From Nilaparvata lugens (Eukaryota; Arthropoda; Insecta; Hemiptera; Delphacidae): 64,000 nucleotides of DNA. The stretch lies in assembly GCF_014356525.2 (NCBI RefSeq), contig NC_052506.1, forward strand, positions 98,696,997 through 98,760,996, in the 5' to 3' direction. The translations under genes and the position numbers were made by a program. Shown piece after piece: positions 59,827 to 64,000 of this stretch. The notes under the pieces are model-generated. The model was not told the origin of the DNA and made no database searches. It saw only the letters and a list, made by a program, of their open reading frames with translations. Every line of letters begins with the position of its first letter. The stretch's first letter is position 1.

Positions 59827-59991
59827 AAAGTAAAAATGTTAATAACTCAATCCTTATAGATTATATTAGATTGAACATAACTTATCATACACATGATGAA
59901 CATATGTGTTCTCAACTTCCGTTCAATTTGATAGAATCTATAAGGATTAAGTTATAACCATTTTGTTAATAACTTTGGTGTAAACCCAGCT
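59827..59991. mobile_element. Palindromic MITE, second copy, left end lost
   Basis: It contains AATCCTTATAGATTATATTA and its inverse, and ends TTGGTGTAAACCCAGCT before TAA, the reverse of the MITE end at 54938. Confidence 0.65.
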
Positions 59992-60018
59992 TAAAGATGC
60001 AGACTTCTTTAATGTCTT

Positions 60019-60368
60019 TGATTGAAACTATAGACCTTATGGAAATACAGCAATAGACTGGCTTCTCCACACATATGTGTGATCACTTGTCAGCTGATTT
60101 ATGATGAATAATTCTATAGTCTGATTTTTACTCTAATATTGGCGTATGAAGGAGGCTCCTTTTTCCTTTTATATTATCCTTGAAATGCAAAATTTCCAAA
60201 AACCTTGTATATACATCGACGCGCAATTTAAAAAGGAACATACCTGTCAAATTTCATGAAAATCTATTACCGCGTTTCGCCGTAAATGCGCAACATAAAA
60301 ACATATAAACATTAATAGAAATGCCAAACCGTCGACTTGAATCTTAGACTTCACTTCGTTCGGTCAAT
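60019..60368 (-). mobile_element. Family A repeat, split copy, second part
   Basis: TGAAACTATAGACC to TTCGTTCGGTCAATT; completes the copy begun at 58595. Confidence 0.75.
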
Positions 60369-60399
60369 TATGAAATTAATAATTTTGAACATTTTTTCC

Positions 60400-61140
60400 A
60401 ATTAGTTCTTGAAAAATGTGAGAAAACACAGAAAAAACGTTGGGGGACGCTGGGAAAACACAGTGAAACCACCTATCCTGGGCGTAATTCTGGAGTCCAC
60501 TTGACAAATTATCCAGACCCTTGCTGAACTTTTGCATAGCCCCCTGTAGGTTGGGGGAACTTTGAGTCGAACATCGGGCTCAAGAATTTTTTGAAAACCA
60601 GAATACACCCACAGTATCCCTGCTTGTCGAAGGAGGCGACTAAAAGGGACCCCCCCTTTCCAAAGTCTTCCTTCTCCTTCTTAATATGCTTTGGAACTTT
60701 TCCATTTTTTGGATCATTTCTAGAATGGCACTTTTTCAATTGACTTAGCTGTGTGCCATTCTTTCTTTGTTTTTCTATCAGTCGGCCCTCCTTGGCCATA
60801 TTCTAATTTCCTTTTTCTGATCAAGGCCTTTTATATTGTGTCTCCAACGGTGTCTTCCTGATACCAGGCGCCCTCCAGTAGTAGTATTTAGCCTTCCCTG
60901 GACATGTGGGGCTCTGTCTGGGTCGACTCTACTTCCCTAGCTGTTCGTAAGAACAACATGAACAAACAAACCAAACCCCAAGGCAACTCTAGAAAATTCC
61001 TTGCCTTCAAACCCATCGGGATCTGCCCCTTCAGTGCAGGTTCCTCAATCTGAGATGGGTGCTTCAGGAACACGGAAGGTTCCGTTGCACTCTTATGACT
61101 ACTCAAAGAAGGGCGGGCATTTAGGCAAAACTTATTGAGA
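60400..61140 (+). mobile_element. Probable 5' end of a non-LTR retrotransposon or related dispersed repeat
   Basis: The text TGCTTGTCGAAGGAGGCGAC and TAAAAGGGACC is a phrase I associate with the 5' region of widely dispersed insect retroposons. Downstream (60950-61130) a plus frame reads NSLPSNPSGSAPSVQVPQSE and SYDYSKKGGHLGKT, a Ser/Pro-rich ORF1-like start. GC content is clearly above the surroundings. No RT is present, so the class is tentative. Confidence 0.4.
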
Positions 61141-61356
61141 AAGGTGAGGCTTATGACCCTGCAAAGTTTATTAAATCTGTCTATAAATTACTAAAATTTT
61201 TTCAATCACTGACTGAAAAAATAAACTCCAAACAACTAATAAAAGAATATTCTTTCCAAAAAAGAACACTACTGTAGCTTGATCTGAATGAACTGATTTT
61301 CAATCAACTTGATCTTCAAATGTAATATTTCCTTAATTAATAGAATTATTACATAC

Positions 61357-61458
61357 CTTTTCTCTCTTATCATATTCTAATTGATTTTCCAAGGATTTTG
61401 TATTATTAAGGTCGACTGTTCTCTGCAGTTCCTGAATTTTATCATTCTGCACTGTATT
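61357..61458 (-). CDS. Coiled-coil gene exon, 34 codons
   Basis: Acceptor TGTTCACAG, donor GTATGT. It starts NTVQNDKIQELQRTV and ends LEYDKREK. Phase 0 at both sides. The intron to the next exon on the right is only about 380 bp. Confidence 0.8.
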
Positions 61459-61839
61459 CTGTGAACATCAAATACAGTTTCTAGTTTAAAGTATTGATTG
61501 AAAGAAGGTATAATAATCATGCTTTTTGAAAATGAATAATTTATGTCTCAGCATGATGCACAAAAGGTTAATACTTGAAAATGCTATATTTTGCATTCAT
61601 ATAAAATTCTTGATAGTGAATTATTAGCCTATCCCAATTTAAGATGAAAGCATTGAAATTTGTCTTAATTTCTAGTATTTATCATATTCGCAGAATTTCA
61701 AATTGAAAATATGTTCTATCAAGAAACTAAATTTCATGTTTATTATACAATATCAAATTAACAGAAAAGTATGAGCAATTCATTGAATATTACAAGATGT
61801 ACAAAATAATAAAAATGGAAAAATATATAATTCTTCTAC

Positions 61840-61908
61840 CTTTTTTTCTAAGAGTAAGTTCTCTTCCTCAATCTTTATCAACTCCGAACTCAGCAATTTT
61901 ATATCAAT
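61840..61908 (-). CDS. Coiled-coil gene exon, 23 codons
   Basis: Acceptor TGTTCCAG, donor GTAGAA. It encodes IDIKLLSSELIKIEEENLLL then EKK, a clean leucine/isoleucine heptad pattern. Phase 0 at both sides. Confidence 0.78.
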
Positions 61909-62589
61909 CTGGAACATACATTTAATGTTTCATTGGAATAGCTGACATATTTTTGAAAACAAAATACATGTAATCTAACAAGTACAATGGCCTTTAAATC
62001 AAAAATTGACAAAATTTAAACTCCATCTTCAAAAACTGCCAAATTAGCTCTGACTTTCTGTACTCCATGTTGTCGATTATCAATGGATTTTTACCATATG
62101 TAGAGTGATTCACAGGAAACAAACATTCAAAAAAAAAAAACGAGCAGTACAAGATCAAACATTTACAAGATAGAATTATATTTTTGCTCCACGAGCAAAG
62201 ATCATAATTATCTTACAATTTCATAGAAATGTGAAAATATTTGCAAACATTATGCAATTCATGGTGATTCGAGATTCCTGTTTTTCATTCAGTTTTTAAA
62301 CTGTCAAAATGTTGAATTCTAGTTTCTGATGTTTTTGTAGTGAAAATTGACTAAATTTCAGAAAAGTGAAAAAATAATAACCCTTTATCGGACTTGTTAT
62401 CCAAATTTGGGAGAGAAATAGTACAAGGAGAAGGAGTATCCTTATTTTTTCTCTCCCTGTCAGTGTATCTTGTAGAAATGATGAATAAATGATTGAATGA
62501 ATAAATGTGGAATAAAACATTTGAAAATCCTCCTCACAGAGTCATGGCCTAAAGAGTCATGGCCTACAAGATCACTTATACTAGTGATG

Positions 62590-62668
62590 CTTTCAGGCAT
62601 CCTTGCTGTTGTTCCACTGTTTTTCATGTTGTCTCCATTGCTTTGAAATCAGCAAGGATGCCTGAAAG
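62590..62668. repeat. Hairpin, perfect 19-bp stem
   Basis: CTTTCAGGCATCCTTGCTG (62590-62608) and its exact reverse complement (62650-62668), loop 41 bp. A direct repeat GAGTCATGGCCTA lies just before it (about 62540 and 62556). Confidence 0.85.
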
Positions 62669-63247
62669 TAATTTATTAGCAGTTCGACTTGATCATAATG
62701 CCAACATGTAACATATCATTTGAATATAATTCTGTGAGAAGGATTTTAGGACTTTTTTATTTTACAATTAAAAGGTAAGACATGATCATCATTAGTGCAG
62801 CAGAAAAATAATGATGTCTCATGTTGAATGATCTTGCACTGCCCATTTGAAAAACATCATTTTCTCGTAAGTCACTTCGTACAAGATGAATGCACAACAT
62901 TTGAAAAGGCTTCAATAATGTTGACTAAATCAAGACACGCACAAACTAAAATACAAACATTCACTTCTGTTATCTCAGAACGACGTCTAATGCAATATTA
63001 TTGTAAAGATAGAACAAGTTTTACTAACAGAATAATTTAATAAGTAATAATATTTAGTCGATTAACAGAATACAATTAATTTAGATATGATTAGGAGACA
63101 AGTAGTTGATGCATGAATAAAAAATCAAACTCACACTAACATTCACACAGTAATTTCGTTATTCAAATGTTATACTATTTAACTAAACTATTACTATGTA
63201 TACTATTTTAAATTAAAATGATTTATTATTCTATCTATACTGTGTTA

Positions 63248-63294
63248 TACCGTAGAGAAACAAAAGCGTAAGTTATGCTATTGTTTCTCTATGG
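63248..63294. repeat. Short hairpin
   Basis: ACCGTAGAGAAACAA pairs with TTGTTTCTCTATGGT with one G-T type mismatch, around a 17-bp loop. Confidence 0.7.
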
Positions 63295-63931
63295 TTATAC
63301 TATGTATCACAAAACTATAGCACTTCGGCTCTTACAAACTGAGATAAAATCATAAATATACTGTCGGAAATGGAAATTAATACCAATATGTGTCTAGAAG
63401 ATTAGAGGGCTGTTTTCTAATGCATTTTATAAAATTTCAATGTGGAAATTGTAAGAAATTTCACACACTAATCAAAGCTAACTTTTACTTTGGTTATTTT
63501 GTTCAAAATAAATCCATGCAAAATGCAAATAAATTTCACTAAAGCACACACATTACCACTCTAGATTTTTTTTCAAACTGACAGCATTTATTATAAACAG
63601 CATCAATGCTTCCTTTCTTCAGGACAATGCTGAAAGTTTAAAATGAATCTCAAATATAGAATAAATCACTAGTTAGTTACCGGTATAACTCTACACAGCA
63701 AGGTAGAAGAGGCATTGATTAAGAAAGTAAGTAGTTACCGGTATATCTTATACAATAAGGAAATTTTAACTTCTGTAACAGTGAGACTGAATAATTAAAT
63801 CGAATTAAAATTTGATTATTATTTTTACTATTTAGTATTTTTTAAGTTTTTATTTACAGTTTTAAGAAATGTGAGAAAATTCAAATACAAACTTCAACCA
63901 TGCCGAGACGTCTTCACAAATCAAACCATAC

Positions 63932-64000
63932 TTCTTGCTTTTGCAATAATTTTTGCAACTCTGCTGCATCGTCTTGAGCTGCCAAGCATTTCTGCTGCTG
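63932..64000 (-). CDS. Coiled-coil gene, most upstream visible exon (partial)
   Basis: The 23 visible codons start at the window edge (QQQKCLAAQDD...) and end ...LLQKQE before a donor GTATGG. The exon continues to the right of the window. The sequence is coiled coil with A/L at heptad positions. The upstream acceptor is not visible. Confidence 0.75.

Larger units (their letters stand above)
58652..60018. mobile_element. 1.37-kb insertion in family A, composite
   Basis: Family A reads ACCTGAT, then this block, then resumes after ...CTTTGAT with TGAAACTATAG; TGAT is present at both edges as a candidate target duplication. The block holds a CA microsatellite, the phrase CTTTCCTTACCTATGG...GGAAAG, and a palindromic MITE piece at 59827-59991. 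No coding gene is seen. Confidence 0.6.
61909..63931. other. Intron of the coiled-coil gene, mostly unstructured
   Basis: Contains two short hairpins (62590-62668, 63248-63294) and no supported gene. Confidence 0.55.
3608..64000 (-). other. Host gene: long coiled-coil protein, 12 exons visible, both ends outside the window
   Basis: This entry joins twelve minus-strand exons (listed separately) that follow one another from 64000 down to 3608. Together they give 467 codons without a stop. Every exon is bounded by AG at the 5' side and GT at the 3' side, and every exon length is a multiple of three, so all introns are phase 0. The protein is rich in E, K, Q, L and N with heptad-like spacing throughout and no other domain, as in centrosomal, ciliary, Golgi or motor-adaptor coiled coils. 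I do not recognise the specific family. The introns range from about 0.2 kb to about 46 kb (11247-57267) and hold nearly all the repeats of this window. Exons hidden in the big intron cannot be excluded. Confidence 0.85.

Noticed and set aside
1..64000. CRISPR array, prokaryotic operon, tRNA or rRNA genes
   Set aside because: No regular repeat-spacer pattern, no operon structure, and no tRNA or rRNA sequence was recognised by eye. A covariance-model scan would be needed to exclude a tRNA fully.

Overview
The window looks like one stretch of intron-rich, AT-rich animal DNA, most likely from an insect and plausibly a hemipteran. The reasons are spliced genes with GT/AG introns and polyadenylation signals, no bacterial gene organisation, and a dense load of insect-type transposable elements: BEL/Pao, an EN-RT non-LTR element, Harbinger-like, mariner-like and Helitron-like families, and satellites. 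The species assignment is inference.

One host gene frames the whole window. Twelve short exons on the minus strand (63932-64000 at the 5' side down to 3608-3712 at the 3' side) have clean splice sites and encode only charged, heptad-rich coiled coil. All twelve are separated by phase-0 introns, and one intron (11247-57267) is about 46 kb. The gene runs out of the window at both ends, and almost everything else here is repeat DNA inside its introns. A second, small spliced minus-strand gene appears to be nested in the 46-kb intron: TATA box near 31400, first exon 30943-31370, coding exons 29805-29952 and 27577-27704, poly(A) signal 27537.

Mobile DNA, left to right. 1-3240 is a decayed BEL/Pao retrotransposon with its 3' LTR. 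4151-7040 is a Harbinger-like element with TAA target duplication. 9268-9851 is a TA-flanked mariner-like MITE. 12481-12930 holds two repeat pieces. 14256-15927 is a decayed FLYWCH plus coiled-coil reading region. 18240-18860 is a GCCAAT-type minisatellite. 19932-20637 is an LTR-like block. 20711-24268 is a non-LTR element with an SGNH-esterase-like ORF1 end, endonuclease and reverse transcriptase, joined by a candidate -1 frameshift heptamer. 24485-27110 is a cluster of Helitron-like and ACGTA-satellite sequence. 34060-35455 is a 204-bp tandem array.

The most striking object is 36888-52401. This 15.5-kb block of long-LTR retroelement has no recognisable coding capacity. It is arranged as LTR - internal - deleted LTR - internal - LTR fragment, followed by an almost perfect inverted copy and a terminal foldback. 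Its outermost ends are proper LTR ends (TGTGCC...GGCACA) and it is bounded by a single 4-bp CTGT target duplication, so the rearranged structure looks like one integration event. It appears to lie inside an older DNA transposon (candidate termini 35470 and 53564) that may carry a fragment of a plus-strand spliced gene. From 54267 to 60368 there are several copies of one about 406-bp family, some split by later insertions.
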